From the NCBI GenBank assembly GCA_029204225.1, contig CM055109.1:1190673-1254672 (forward strand): a stretch of 64,000 nt of DNA, read 5' to 3'. The position numbers and the translations under genes were made by a program. The notes under the pieces are model-generated. The model searched no databases and had not been told where the DNA came from. It saw nothing but the letters and a program-made list of their open reading frames with translations. This document shows positions 30,801 to 35,415 of the stretch, piece after piece. The DNA comes from Diphasiastrum complanatum (taxonomy: Eukaryota > Streptophyta > Lycopodiopsida > Lycopodiales > Lycopodiaceae). How positions within the stretch are numbered: position 1 is the first letter of the stretch; each line of letters opens with the position of its first letter.

Positions 30801-32432
30801 GTTTCTATTCAGAATGCTGCTTTTCTTAAAAGTTCACTGATTTAAAAGAATACAACACAGCCCAAAAGTTGTTGATCATTAAACTTGTGCAATTTCTTTT
30901 TTATGTTGATTTTCAAAAAAGTCAAATGATAACAAGAAAATTATAATTGTTGAACTCATCTATGAAAGCAAAAGCCATTATAGTACCAAATAAGCAAACA
31001 ACAATATATGGGACTCGGCTAATTTCAAGACTAAGAATAATCAATGGAAAGAGAATGACAAACTGCCATACCTTTGCCTTGAAGCACACCACAACAATTG
31101 ATGTTAGTATTCGTAAACCCCACATTGAGGACCATGTTTTTGTGTGTAGGATTGTTAAGGACATTTGATTTATGATCCTTTTAAGGACACTATGATTCAC
31201 TTTATGCCTCCTTAAAAGCCCTACCAGTTTTCTCCCCAAAATTGCCACCACCCTTGTTTTTTAAAATTATGCAATTAGGGTAATCTAAAAGGCTGCTCTG
31301 GAATTCTCCAAAGGACTATGAATAGGGATTATCAATGTTCATTTACTACCTTTTGATTATTGAAATGCTTGAGCTATTCATGGAAGAACTCGGATACATT
31401 GCTTTTAGGGCTTTGTCCATGATCATTGTTGGTCTTCTTTAAAAATCTTTGAAGTAAATTGTTCATTGCTCATCAAGTATGGTCCTCCTATGCATAATGT
31501 GATGCAACATCTGTGATTGTGTTCATAACTTGAAGAGTGGACTGAGGTTCCAATTTCTTGGCGGTCATATGAACTAGCATTGACTAAGATAGACCATAGC
31601 TTTTGCACGAAGTGCTATACACATGCAAAAGGGTGAGCATGATTGGAATCTCTTGATCAAGTAGTATATGTAGCCCCCATCCTGTGACTGTCTGCGCAAA
31701 TATTTTGCTTAATCTAAAAGCTACACAAAGACTTGCAGAAAACACAAAGTCCTCAGTAGTATTAAAAAAATGAGTAGCAGAGTCAAGGTTTAAAAGATGA
31801 GTCATAAACTATCTCCCAGAAATATTGAAGTCAGCAAAAGTAGAAGCATTATGTTTATGGTGTGGGATTTTGATGGTCAAAACCTATTCCCATCAAACAA
31901 AATAGGAAGATTTTAAGGTGAGCTGCAACTGTCCAATTTAAAAAGGCCCAGCAAGTACTATTTTGCTGCACTGGCTGCTACTAGTTCTATTGAAAGCATT
32001 CTGGTTGATAAAGACTTGAATAAGGAGATTGGGATCATAGTCCTATAGTTGGGTCTCACATTTCTATACTATTTATTTGCTTGCCCTCATCACCCCTAAC
32101 AGGTCTTTACAAAGAAACAATACCTTAAAATCAGGGCTAAGTAAGAGAGATTTGGAAACTGAGACACGAACAATCTGGAAGCAATAAATTCCTTTGGTGA
32201 GTTGAAAACAAGGCTAACTATCTGAACTCTCGTACATACACTGTGCCCGTATGCACTCTGTTGAAATTTGAATTTGCTGAGACTAAACCCTAAACCCAGC
32301 TAAATTAAACCCTCAAACCCATCTTTCATCGTCCCCTCTCTTCATCAGTAGACTTACATGCTCAGCTTCAGAGTGATCTGGGTTTATGTAGGTCTCCATA
32401 TGGACAACACAGGAAGGCGCTGATGATGCCAT
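6760..32432 (-). CDS. MMS19: MMS19/MET18 (cytosolic iron-sulfur targeting protein), N-terminal part, six exons
   Basis: Join on the minus strand: 32432-32358, 16941-16879, 16702-16648, 13497-13400, 7558-7400, 6819-6760. The frame stays open through all junctions and every intron has GT...AG ends. The product begins MASSAPSCVVHMETYINP and then contains DAIISLVLRGVV, YLITTDNAVRARGILLLAKL, FFADRLADWHGLQGALLGSL, ENLHVQALTQQDR and LCLELLESLL. These are the conserved N-terminal blocks of plant MMS19 (TTTDN-RARGILLLAE, DRLADW-RGAL-GCLAL, LCFELLECLL). MMS19 is a roughly 1,100-residue HEAT-repeat protein that, with CIA1 and AE7, hands 4Fe-4S clusters to DNA polymerases, helicases and, in Arabidopsis, the demethylase ROS1. 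Only about 170 residues are in the window. The 3' exons lie beyond position 1. Undisturbed splice sites suggest a working gene. Confidence 0.88.
7400..7558 (-). CDS. MMS19: MMS19 exon 5
   Basis: 159 bp, 53 codons, phase 0. Acceptor gactttcag, donor gtaagtca. It encodes ADWHGLQGALLGSLALLKRS, a variable loop, and VKSALENLHVQALTQQDRI. ADW-RGAL-G-LAL and NLQVQSL-QHDR are conserved across MMS19 proteins. No stop or frameshift is present, although the preceding intron holds 5.8 kb of transposon sequence. Confidence 0.92.
7559..8451. other. MMS19 intron 4, proximal part, nothing recognised
   Basis: AT-rich sequence with no coding block. A short phrase, GCTAAGATTG, then TGTGGTTGTTAAGCTAGTT, occurs near 8295 and again near 8553, so this area carries local duplications. 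Confidence 0.5.
8452..8690. repeat. Imperfect direct repeat with palindromic core, two units of about 95 bp
   Basis: Unit 1 (about 8452-8548) and unit 2 (about 8600-8690) share the order GGTGC-TTCCATTAT, ACATGGAATGGAGCAC or ATATGGAATGGAGCAC, AGTATGTA, a run of A residues, ACAATAAC and TGTAAGAAAA. Within each unit TTCCAT and ATGGAA form a palindrome around an AT-rich loop. The repeat lies just downstream of the minus-strand LINE RT fragment. Confidence 0.6.
8694..9890 (-). pseudogene. LINE ORF2 reverse transcriptase and downstream region, one frame break
   Basis: The minus-strand frames 9861-9550 and 9521-8694 together hold a non-LTR reverse transcriptase: GQAGFRPGYTTSDHIFTL, CFVDFRKAFDFVPR (motif A), GVKQGCPLSPTLFGLYIDE (motif B), LLYADDVVFLS (motif C, intact YADD), WGLSVNVAKTKVM and YTYLGVLFSG, followed by the post-RT segment MYASETW and LLSGMIRAK. 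One stop/frameshift near 9545 separates the two frames. No endonuclease precedes it; instead an ORF1-like region lies upstream. It lies in intron 4 of MMS19 in the same orientation as the gene. Confidence 0.92.
9988..10881 (-). pseudogene. LINE ORF1-like: coiled coil followed by RRM-like domain
   Basis: The minus-strand frame 10881-10435 ends in a heptad-rich segment (LNNHREKLAPHEST, then LQKLDASFEKLKKEVAAIKS), a probable coiled coil. After a frame change, 10317-9988 reads TLVIRFTSVSHRREVL, LDDDLTSIHVQEWKKARQEA and KRLIYRDGIIKFLD. That order, a VRF strand, a DDLT motif, a basic helix and a short FRDG-type strand, is that of the RNA-binding RRM of L1-like ORF1 proteins. ORF1p would coat LINE RNA. 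Frame breaks near 10340-10400 show decay. Confidence 0.65.
11153..11765 (-). pseudogene. LINE ORF2 C-terminal zinc-binding region
   Basis: The minus-strand frame 11464-11153 contains FTLGQLHVPSRKLAIETGRF and then QICQLCSLGEVESKEHIIFRC. This is the C-x2-C...H...C zinc-binding segment at the end of plant LINE ORF2 proteins (zf-RVT type). Upstream, 11762-11544 (YLHDQGYKLSWFYEASHLLL) looks like part of the same polypeptide with stops in between. On its own strand this ORF2 end comes before the ORF1 region at 10881, so two LINE copies are joined head to tail. Confidence 0.7.
11760..11940. repeat. TTCGAA/CGGCCG palindrome cluster
   Basis: About 180 bases contain CGATTCGAAC, GGTTCGAATC, CCGATTCGAATCGG, ATCGGCCGATTCGAAC and GTCGAATCGGCCGATTCGAA. 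Several are self-complementary and could pair with each other. GGTTCGAATC also equals a tRNA T-loop consensus, but no acceptor or anticodon arms surround it. Confidence 0.6.
11941..13399. other. MMS19 intron 4, distal part, nothing recognised
   Basis: No coding block or element ends were recognised. A CAT/CAA-rich microsatellite lies at about 12484-12546. Confidence 0.45.
12484..12546. repeat. Trinucleotide-rich microsatellite (CAT/CAA/CAG)
   Basis: Runs of CAT, CAA and CAG triplets, including five consecutive CAT units in the plus-strand text. They would read as histidine/glutamine in one frame, but no gene context supports translation. Confidence 0.7.
13400..13497 (-). CDS. MMS19: MMS19 exon 4
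   Basis: 98 bp: two bases completing glycine, then 32 codons. Acceptor ttcttttcag, donor gtaagttc. It encodes ILLLAKLMMGLSTTKLVE and then PVVHSMAIFFADRL. This continues RARG-ILLLAE of MMS19 and ends at the conserved FF-DRL just before ADW. The next exon starts in phase 0 with ADW. Confidence 0.9.
13570..13785. repeat. Tandem duplication, two units of 108 bp
   Basis: Units 13570-13677 and 13678-13785 both begin TTGCAAGCTA and end CGCCATTTGC. They differ at only a few positions. The array lies 72 bp upstream of the MMS19 exon 4 acceptor, inside intron 3. Confidence 0.85.
13851..14488 (+). mobile_element. Probable LTR (3' end supported, 5' end uncertain)
   Basis: Non-coding sequence ending TATCACA-C immediately before a perfect plant retroelement primer-binding site (14489-14500). 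No second LTR copy is visible. The left boundary is a guess at a TG dinucleotide. Confidence 0.4.
14489..14500 (+). other. Primer-binding site (initiator tRNA-Met type)
   Basis: TGGTATCAGAGC, complementary to the 3' end of plant initiator tRNA-Met and typical of copia and many gypsy elements. It marks the start of a plus-strand element interior. No coding domain is recognisable between here and 15180. Confidence 0.7.
15185..15945 (-). pseudogene. Ty3/gypsy RT end and RNase H fragment
   Basis: Minus-strand reading gives the RT catalytic segment YFDDILVYNV (about 15870), VAHQLYAKRSN, VRMFLGLALHL (about 15620) and RNase H KQKFIVETDASYVGLGALL (about 15430-15390). These pieces resemble the Ty3 element at 26605-26220 (HQLFAKRSKCSFV, VRMFLGLATHL, IVETDASFVGLGALL). 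Several frameshifts and stops intervene. It lies in intron 3 of MMS19 in the gene's orientation. Confidence 0.75.
15946..16647. other. MMS19 intron 3, nothing recognised
   Basis: AT-rich sequence immediately downstream of the MMS19 exon 3 donor. No coding block or element end is recognisable. Confidence 0.5.
16648..16702 (-). CDS. MMS19: MMS19 exon 3
   Basis: 55 bp starting in phase 0 and ending after one base of a glycine codon. Acceptor gcgttgtag, donor gtacatcg. It encodes VLELGAYLITTDNAVRAR. The TTDN-RAR motif is one of the most conserved N-terminal signatures of MMS19. The split glycine codon is completed exactly by GG at the start of exon 4. Confidence 0.88.
16879..16941 (-). CDS. MMS19: MMS19 exon 2
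   Basis: 63 bp, 21 codons, phase 0 on both sides. Acceptor aacctacag, donor gtaagtat. It encodes AKSYDAIISLVLRGVVSIQE plus V. This corresponds to the helix between the N-terminal ETF/YVD block and the YLTTTDN block in plant MMS19. Intron 2, which follows, is only 176 bp. Confidence 0.82.
17370..17480 (-). repeat. LTR-end remnant related to 29500-29580
   Basis: The phrases CACATAAGCAAGA, TAACCCTAGAAAGC and an AAAGAGA...TTAAGGA stretch occur in the same order here and at about 29520-29575, which is the U5 part of the Ty3 LTR next to its primer-binding site. Here the primer-binding site itself is not recognisable. It is probably a decayed LTR piece. Confidence 0.55.
17500..18120. other. Spacer before copia gag
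   Basis: Contains a short GC-rich patch (GCGCGCGCGCGGCC near 17480-17500), then sequence with no recognised coding block. It could be the untranslated leader of the copia element starting at 18123, but no 5' LTR or primer-binding site was found. Confidence 0.35.
18123..18899 (+). CDS. Ty1/copia gag (UBN2 type), open frame
   Basis: 258-residue open frame with the hallmarks of copia capsid proteins: LDGVSNYSIWIFKMKSIFME near the N-terminus, ARGTWDALKTQF in the middle and LRDQLTAIGEPI, then MNGLSESFQMF. The C-terminus is lysine-rich and loses frame at about 18850, where the zinc knuckle would be (the bases still suggest a GH-ARDC-RKKK-like end in the +1 frame). Gag would package element RNA. 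The start was chosen because MAGLGEF precedes the LDG-NY block by the usual distance. Confidence 0.9.
   Translation: MAGLGEFVLGEASKLDGVSNYSIWIFKMKSIFMEKALWDIVTWVEQRPTTTPADIRAFDKRAQKALSLTNLSVKDHVIAHISEAVTARGTWDALKTQFQTANPSGIVFLKTKLISVRTEENEGVGSYFTRIEELRDQLTAIGEPIRDVELVHTTMNGLSESFQMFASGIASRERLPTFENLHDIILQEEQRREVVKTRLPSLKEQAMLAKEKHKYKKQPKKSNVEDGNQGSTLGKKKSIAKSLDIGQEIVARRRRRAK
18896..19693 (+). pseudogene. copia protease and pre-integrase zinc region, integrase core deleted
   Basis: Frame 18896-19393 contains WYMDSGATRHMTG, the DSG active-site loop of a retropepsin, then VIENVLYVPGLQKSLLSVG. After a stop, 19400-19600 gives SDLWHRRMGHLNFKSLRLL and CKECVLGKLHKKKF, the HHCC pre-integrase module. 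The DDE integrase core that should follow is missing. The sequence jumps at about 19600 to unrelated residues and then to the RT linker. Confidence 0.88.
19705..20880 (+). pseudogene. copia RT/RNase H with RT palm deleted
   Basis: The frame from 19705 begins in the RT N-terminus (WQKAMQEEIDSIKHHDTWEI, PIGNKWVYRTKY, YEETFSPVAK). After ALFVHGLEDKVCKLKKAL it jumps to TQTKYVNEILKRFKM, so the YVDD catalytic segment is lost. RNase H follows with stops: RPDISYVVSVVSQFM, SDWAGYIDDKRSTTG, SWSSKKQDTVALSTTEA (stop), KALCSATQEAVWLRRIL, CDSQSTIQLAKN and HARTKHIEIKYHFIREK. It cannot make a working polymerase. Confidence 0.9.
20893..21150 (+). mobile_element. 3' LTR of the copia element
   Basis: The purine tract CTTAAGGGAGAG (ending 20892) is followed by TGTTAGAATAAG, the start of an LTR. 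It runs to about 21150 (TTTCTGCTTATCTGA). TGTATATGTA near 21060 may be the TATA region. No 5' LTR was found upstream of 18123, so the right boundary is approximate. Confidence 0.6.
21155..21490 (-). mobile_element. Ty3 element, 3' LTR
   Basis: On the minus strand this non-coding stretch follows the integrase end. It shares blocks in order with 29478-29830: a TATTCATTATTAGG-like run, GGAGTGGGGGC, GGAGGGC-CACTATTATCCCTC, a GGAAGG/GGAAGC-TCC stretch, and AGGGC-TCCT-TGG-TATAA (a TATA-like GGGTATAAATAGG here). The two are the LTR pair of one element with considerable divergence. Confidence 0.6.
21500..22130 (-). pseudogene. Ty3 integrase C-terminal part (right of the nested insertion on this strand)
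   Basis: Minus-strand reading, with frame changes, continues the integrase interrupted at 25213: NSSVSVSTGVSPFLLAYG, a block like a plant Ty3 integrase C-terminus (HYYGPYHTLE, VTYRLQLPPSTRACDVFHVS, RDGRLVEEATWEP). The join with 25214 is exact across the 5-bp target duplication GCTAT. No chromodomain is obvious. Confidence 0.75.
22131..22588 (+). repeat. 5' LTR of the 3.08 kb element
   Basis: Begins TGTTAGAAGTAATAAAT and ends TGATTTCCTACA. A TATA-like CTATTTATATG lies at about 22410, followed by a CTT/CTC-rich stretch near 22500. It is nearly identical to 24757-25213. Confidence 0.93.
22589..22603 (+). other. Primer-binding site
   Basis: TGATATCAGAGCCAT follows the LTR end directly. It is a one-base variant of the initiator tRNA-Met type site (TGGTATCAGAGC). 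Confidence 0.8.
22604..23400 (+). other. Leader of the 3.08 kb element with degenerate repeats
   Basis: Between primer-binding site and gag remnant, short phrases recur several times: GGAGGGCGCC or GGAAGGCGCC, GTGAAGATCCG and GCTGATTTTTC. These could be a packaging or dimerisation region. The open frame 22576-23070 spans them but shows no protein signature and is probably accidental. Confidence 0.45.
23408..23611 (+). pseudogene. Short copia gag remnant
   Basis: 67-codon frame with MLDGTNYSSWSCKLRFCIDV, the N-terminal capsid motif of copia gag, followed after an apparent internal deletion by FCKTSKSAWETLLKMY (the SAKEAWD-LKKLY type block). This ties the element to the copia superfamily. It is too short to make a capsid. 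Confidence 0.75.
23657..24571 (+). CDS. 304-residue open frame of unknown function in a non-autonomous LTR element
   Basis: The longest uninterrupted frame in the window, from MKVEEQSHAKF to IGHDWG. I do not recognise a family. Residues about 90-130 are hydrophobic (VLLDFLSV, LLVFFLKMV, GLLIIFSLCYIVSILLCIG) and could span a membrane once or twice. Another hydrophobic stretch lies near the C-terminus (RLVAGLLVTYFGWSMLGF). The rest is mixed and soluble-looking. It occupies the place of gag-pol between a gag remnant and the purine tract of a young element. It could be a captured or env-like protein, or an accidental frame in a decayed gag-pol. Its length without stops in AT-rich DNA argues against pure chance. 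Confidence 0.45.
   Translation: MKVEEQSHAKFDHCLSTSTSLHRNVGMVKHSSSLEPFVANDGCISEELYEQASQDNVLEKAEIKHSLKPFCTNGGGEKIMSISTLVQSGVLLDFLSVQSGKLLVFFLKMVDTRFSHGLLIIFSLCYIVSILLCIGNGLRKVFGQQGPHLEHFGEQSVGDFVAVGQPATASCWLSESLQDSKASFYLGGNTHASQKSVPYADFHVLKLTSYDDGVVLPSVGEQIIDSKIREDVMVKEYHTLLYVSCGKKTYGIMWEPMMDCKSIFRLVAGLLVTYFGWSMLGFTLRLDATALRILHLFYIGHDWG
24741..24756 (+). other. Polypurine tract
   Basis: ATCATTTAAGGAGGG directly precedes the TG of the 3' LTR. Confidence 0.75.
24757..25213 (+). repeat. 3' LTR of the 3.08 kb element
   Basis: Same ends as the left LTR (TGTTAGAAG to TTTCCTACA), followed by the second GCTAT target copy. Confidence 0.93.
25214..26605 (-). pseudogene. Ty3 RT end, RNase H and integrase core (left part of interrupted element)
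   Basis: Minus-strand pieces in order: HQLFAKRSKCSFVVPEIEFL and VRMFLGLATHL (RT end, 26580-26400); FIVETDASFVGLGALL (RNase H start, about 26290); a decayed RNase H remainder; an integrase zinc-module remnant at 25780-25600 (FYWPSMKFEL, CTFCARNKY); and the core at 25540-25220 with FIPVCNTITVEQCARLF, SILSDWDSKFTSLFW (second catalytic aspartate kept) and HLCLAEYSHNSC. Many stops are present. The core is cut exactly at the GCTAT target by the 3.08 kb LTR element. The N-terminal half of RT is missing. Confidence 0.85.
26606..27062 (-). other. Interior remnant downstream of a primer-binding site
   Basis: Minus-strand interior of the element whose LTR ends at 27075. No coding block is recognisable. 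It separates the Ty3 gag (27850-28860) from its RT, so it is probably an insertion that replaced the protease and RT N-terminus. Confidence 0.4.
27063..27500 (-). mobile_element. LTR plus primer-binding site of another element
   Basis: TGATATCAGAGC at 27074-27063 (minus strand) is preceded by TTTTCGACA, the end of a non-coding stretch reaching back to about 27500. This is the LTR/primer-binding-site junction of a further minus-strand retroelement. The outer LTR end is not defined. Confidence 0.55.
27540..27850. repeat. 57-bp minisatellite
   Basis: Repeats built from AGTCG units. The higher-order unit of 57 bp (GTCGAGTAAGTCGGGTAAG, then TCGACGAAGTCGAGTTG and an ATGGAGTTGGAGTCGTTT part) occurs about twice in full with flanking partial units. 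Because 57 is a multiple of three the minus-strand frames stay open and read a 19-residue repeat (TYPTYSTNDSNSIDN in one frame). It lies just after the gag stop of the Ty3 element. Confidence 0.85.
27850..28860 (-). pseudogene. Ty3/gypsy gag, one frameshift and one stop
   Basis: Minus-strand reading starts MAHSPTPSETTQETLSDQFR (28801) and, after a stop near 28675, continues through a proline-rich linker to FRDRVQLATYSGSSDGNLLE, WFAKLDTYFQIYPKTD, LHLDGRAATWWR and WHTFRRDLRHAM, the Retrotrans_gag core (28480-28250). After a frameshift near 28200 it reads YTDQFMELSYLFTDL, LISRYIARLRGALR and LVEAMSLASTLQHKY, ending in a P/S-rich tail. No zinc knuckle is seen before the stop. It belongs to the element bounded by LTRs at 29478-29830 and 21155-21490. 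Confidence 0.82.
28861..29463 (-). other. Untranslated leader of the Ty3 element
   Basis: Sequence between primer-binding site and gag start. It contains repeated phrases (GGACAGTCAGGGA or GGACAGCCAGGGA, GGAGCGATGGA or CAGCGATGGA, GGAAGG) but no convincing gene. Confidence 0.45.
29464..29830 (-). mobile_element. Ty3 element, 5' LTR and primer-binding site
   Basis: Minus-strand TGGTATCAGAGC at 29475-29464 is the primer-binding site. The LTR runs from about 29830 down to 29476 and ends TTTATTCGTAAC. It shares ordered blocks with 21155-21490. A TATA-like CTATAAGTAGGG is at about 29628. The outer boundary is approximate because an older gag remnant abuts it. Confidence 0.65.
29823..30440 (-). 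pseudogene. Ty3/gypsy gag fragment (different lineage)
   Basis: The minus-strand 161-codon frame has TWFQELAQRWWREVEKDD, TTWEAFRQILMQNWV and SYIEEFDFEITRLVPF. The W-x5-F block followed by a QS-EY-EF-type block is the Ty3 gag core. A DTDVVENW-like block lies upstream near 30310, out of frame. It is truncated on both sides and abuts the LTR at about 29830. Confidence 0.7.
30481..30520. repeat. Perfect 20-bp tandem duplication
   Basis: CACTTTTGTGGGGGTGCAAC is repeated twice without a gap. Confidence 0.9.
30540..32357. other. MMS19 intron 1, promoter-proximal part, nothing recognised
   Basis: No coding block was recognised. Near 32280-32320 there is a CTAAACCCTAAACCC run resembling plant telomere repeats. 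Confidence 0.45.
32358..32432 (-). CDS. MMS19: MMS19 exon 1 (coding part)
   Basis: ATG at 32432 sits in the context GTCATGGCA and is the first ATG after an in-frame TGA four codons upstream of the GGAATAATT stretch. It encodes 25 residues ending DHSEAEH, followed by the donor gtaagtc. The block VVHMETYINPDHSEA corresponds to the N-terminal helix of plant MMS19 proteins (HLETFVD-type). The first coding exon ends in phase 0, which matches the next exon. Confidence 0.8.
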
Positions 32433-32512
32433 GACACTAATTGCAGCTTCAGCAGCAGCAATTATTCCTGTGTGTGGTCACTCACATGTGTAAACAGGCT
32501 GCAAACTTTAAG

Positions 32513-32625
32513 TGAGCGCATCTCAAAATTCCATCTTTTTTAAGTAAAAGCTGCTGCATAAAAAAAAAATTACGTGGGTGCTTCTTAAAATCTCATCTTT
32601 TTCACTTATAAGCGTGCCGCTGCTC
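32513..32625. promoter_or_regulatory. Possible MMS19 promoter segment with imperfect 50-bp direct repeat
   Basis: Between 80 and 195 bp upstream of the MMS19 start codon, two related blocks (about 32513-32562 and 32576-32625) share GCATCTCAAAAT or GCTTCTTAAAAT, then CATCTTTTT and an AAGC-GC end. On the minus strand CTTATAAGTG near 32620 is TATA-like and correctly placed for transcription toward the gene. This is inferred from position and composition only. Confidence 0.35.
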
Positions 32626-32639
32626 CTATTTCTAACTCC

Positions 32640-34308
32640 AAAAGCCTTCACATTTTCAAGAAATTTCTCTCTTTTTGGTCTTGCATTGCAAAGGCGAGAT
32701 TATGTGTTCAGGTAGGTCAAGAAAGTTTGTGAGAAAGACAATGCTAACGGAATTTCTTGCAGATTTGCAAACTTGCTTTATTGAATCATAAGAGCTTTTG
32801 AGTTTTGGTCTTAATCCGTTTTACAATCATACACTACTTTTGCATGTAAAGTTTTATAACTATAAAATGCAACCATCATTTAATGTCTTCTCTGCATCAT
32901 GCAACTTAAGAGACATTCCTTTCTCTTTTCTGTCAGTTGCAAGCATTATGGAACTTACCTGTGCATGGCTTATGCAACTTATCTGGCGGCGGCATTGGAT
33001 CTTCTCTCCAGCATCTGTTCATCATTTCTGCACAGGCGACTCATGATTGCAGCTCGTAAAGCACTATAAAAAATTTATGTATATTTAGAAGAACTGTTAT
33101 ATGGCATAATTTGACAGCTGTATTACCACAACTATGAGAGGAACCTTACATCTGTGTGAGGAGCGGACGCTCCTCAGGAGACTGTTTTACCGCAGAGGTA
33201 AATTGAGAAAAATTTTACCAACTCTAAATGGAAAATGGAAAATGACGGGCTGACAAACAGAAATGCGAAATGGATCGCCCTGCAGCCTATAGAAAATGCC
33301 CACACATTGTTTAACAGCAACAATTATTTGAACTTTGAATTTCTCATTGACACTATGCGAGTCATACTTCCTCTTGTCAACGGCTGTGATCAGATGGTGC
33401 ATGCGGATATGGCGACCTCTACAGCCAGGAATTCAGTACAAATACAGCAGCACTCAGCATCGTAGTGTTCGACAATGGTGCAGCTTGTGGAGGATACTAC
33501 TAAATCAAGTGTTTCCTTTACTACTAAATCAAGTGTACGATAACCAGTGGTGCAACCCTGATTTCCATCTGTGTTGGTTACAGCTACAACCTGCCTCTAT
33601 AAAATGGCGCCCAGCACCCACACACCACCAACACATGCAAGTCATTGGGGGAGTTTTCACTTATATGGCTAAGTGGGAAACTCCCCTTTTAATTATGAGA
33701 TTTCCCATCGATTGCCACATGGAGCTTCAGAAATGCAGGGCAGGGAGCCGAAGCCAGTGCCTAGGAGCCAGGCCCGTTCACAAGGGGCATGGGGTCATGC
33801 ACTCCGTGCGTACCCCCTGTGCAGCATTTAGCCAATCGCCTCCAAGATGAGTACCCAGAAATCTGGCAATAGAGAGACATGTGAAATATGATGAGTAGAA
33901 CTCGAACTCTGAGGGCGTCATAATTTTTAAAAGGGACGGTTGAGCTGGGCACACATAATAGGAACTAGACCTTAATGATTAACTAGAGTTAATCCTTGAC
34001 TACATGTAGGTATAAGGTATCGAGGCATTTGTAAAGGCTTAAGGGCATGTGAACCTCTCTCAACCAAATAAGATTGTAGAAATTGAAGCTAGGGATTTGC
34101 CCTTCCTCTCCTCCAAAAATCACCCTAATGGTAATAGCAAAAAAAATTCTCTCACTTGTCACATATAACCCTAACAAACATGCCAAAAAAGTCTCTCTCT
34201 CTCTTGTCACATTTAAAAAACCCCCCTAACCATAACGGTTAAGTCACATCCCAAAAATGCAAGAGGTATGGCACAAGAGATTGGGGCGTCTCAACTTTAA
34301 CTAAAAAA
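32640..34308. other. Region upstream of MMS19, no gene recognised
   Basis: Open frames such as 33335-33850 have no family signature. A hairpin at 33647-33686 is listed separately. CT-rich runs occur near 34190. Confidence 0.4.
33647..33686. repeat. Imperfect inverted repeat (hairpin)
   Basis: GGGGAGTTTTCACTTA and TAAGTGGGAAACTCCCC flank a short loop (TATGGC). The stem is about 16 bp with one bulge/mismatch. It could be a terminator-like hairpin or MITE remnant. Confidence 0.6.
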
Positions 34309-35415
34309 ATGGTGATAGGAAGAGATGTCATTTTTTTTGAAGGAAACATTTCAAAGGTTGCTTCTAGTGATGATGTGGTTATTGGATCTAACATTTTTTA
34401 TGTTGATAACAATGTTGATGATTCTTTGGATGGTGATGGTGGAGATGCCTCTCCAAGTCAAGTTCTAAGAAGATCATCAAGGCAAAGGCAAAAGCCATCT
34501 AGGCTTACACAATGATGAGAAGGGTAAGCAAGTTGAAGGTACAAACTTTGCTTTTCTCACATATCTTGGTACATCTTCTTGTGTAGATGGTATGCAAGTG
34601 GATGGTAGTCTTCATGGATTGGATGCAATTAATGGATTTGGAAAAGAGGTTATGGTTCAATGGTTTTGATGTTCAAGTGGAAGATCAAGAGGTTGATCTT
34701 GATGAGCTTATCGACACAAAAGGGAAAGTGGCAATTTGAATAGGAATCAAATTGACATGGCACTCTGGATCCGTTTTTGCAGGTTATTGAAGACTTAAGG
34801 AGGTCAAAGGAACAGCAAGTAAGTGTTGTTCAAAGACATTTTACTTATTTGAGCTATGTGGTGTCAATGTTTGGAGACTGTTAATTTTTGGTGAATCTAT
34901 GGTCATTTTCTTATGTCAAGTAGATCTTGAAGATGGACTGGTGCTACCTACTAGTTATATGGAGTCGTATCTAGCTGGATTAGCATCATTATTATACTCT
35001 TTTACTCATGGATTTTCAAGGGTTGATGTGGTTCTTTGTGGAAAGGTGGCAATGGAGGCTCATTTTTGGAAGTTTTGAACACCAATATTTCACATGGAGT
35101 GGAGTATGGGAGAGACATGCAATCATTTGTTGATCACTCACATTTATTGCTTGGTTGCTGTTATTTTCCAGAGATATCAAAGGTGGAAGCAAGGAGTAAT
35201 CCTAATCTTTACATTCTATATACTTCTTGATATGTAAAATTGATATCATCTTGATATGTGAAATTGATGTAAGAAATAGTGAAGCATCCAATAGGGACAC
35301 TATTATCTATGTCAATTGTGAAATCATAAAACCATAGAAAGAATGTCTATTCTTATAATGGAGATAATTCTTAAGTTGGATCAAATTTGTGTGATAAAAC
35401 TAGTCGAAAAGGGAG
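34309..35415 (+). pseudogene. RT-less copia derivative, copy 1 (integrase tail and 3' module)
   Basis: Begins in the integrase/RT linker (VIGRDVIFFEGNISK, then SSRQRQKPSRLT), which matches 40570-40380 and 50480-50670. After FAFLTYLGTSSCVDGMQVDG it does not enter RT. It continues into the same non-RT sequence as 50700-51614, ending GAAAAGGGAG before TGTGAAAGATG. Many stops are present. The 5' part is absent. Confidence 0.75.

Larger units (their letters stand above)
16942..32357 (-). other. MMS19 intron 1, about 15.4 kb, filled with LTR retroelements
   Basis: The intron runs from donor gtaagtc (32357) to acceptor acctacag (16942). It contains a plus-strand copia deletion derivative (18123-21150), a minus-strand Ty3 element (21155-29830) carrying a nested LTR element (22131-25213) and an LTR with primer-binding site (27063-27500), and a Ty3 gag remnant (29823-30440). 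Stretches 16950-17350, 17500-18120 and 30540-32350 show no recognisable gene. Confidence 0.75.

Noticed and set aside
32280-32320. Telomere or subtelomere signal from CTAAACCCTAAACCC
   Set aside because: Only about two imperfect units are present. Short interstitial copies like this are common in plant 5' regions.
33335-33850. 171-codon plus-strand frame upstream of MMS19
   Set aside because: No recognisable motif, irregular composition, and no splice or promoter context. Probably accidental.
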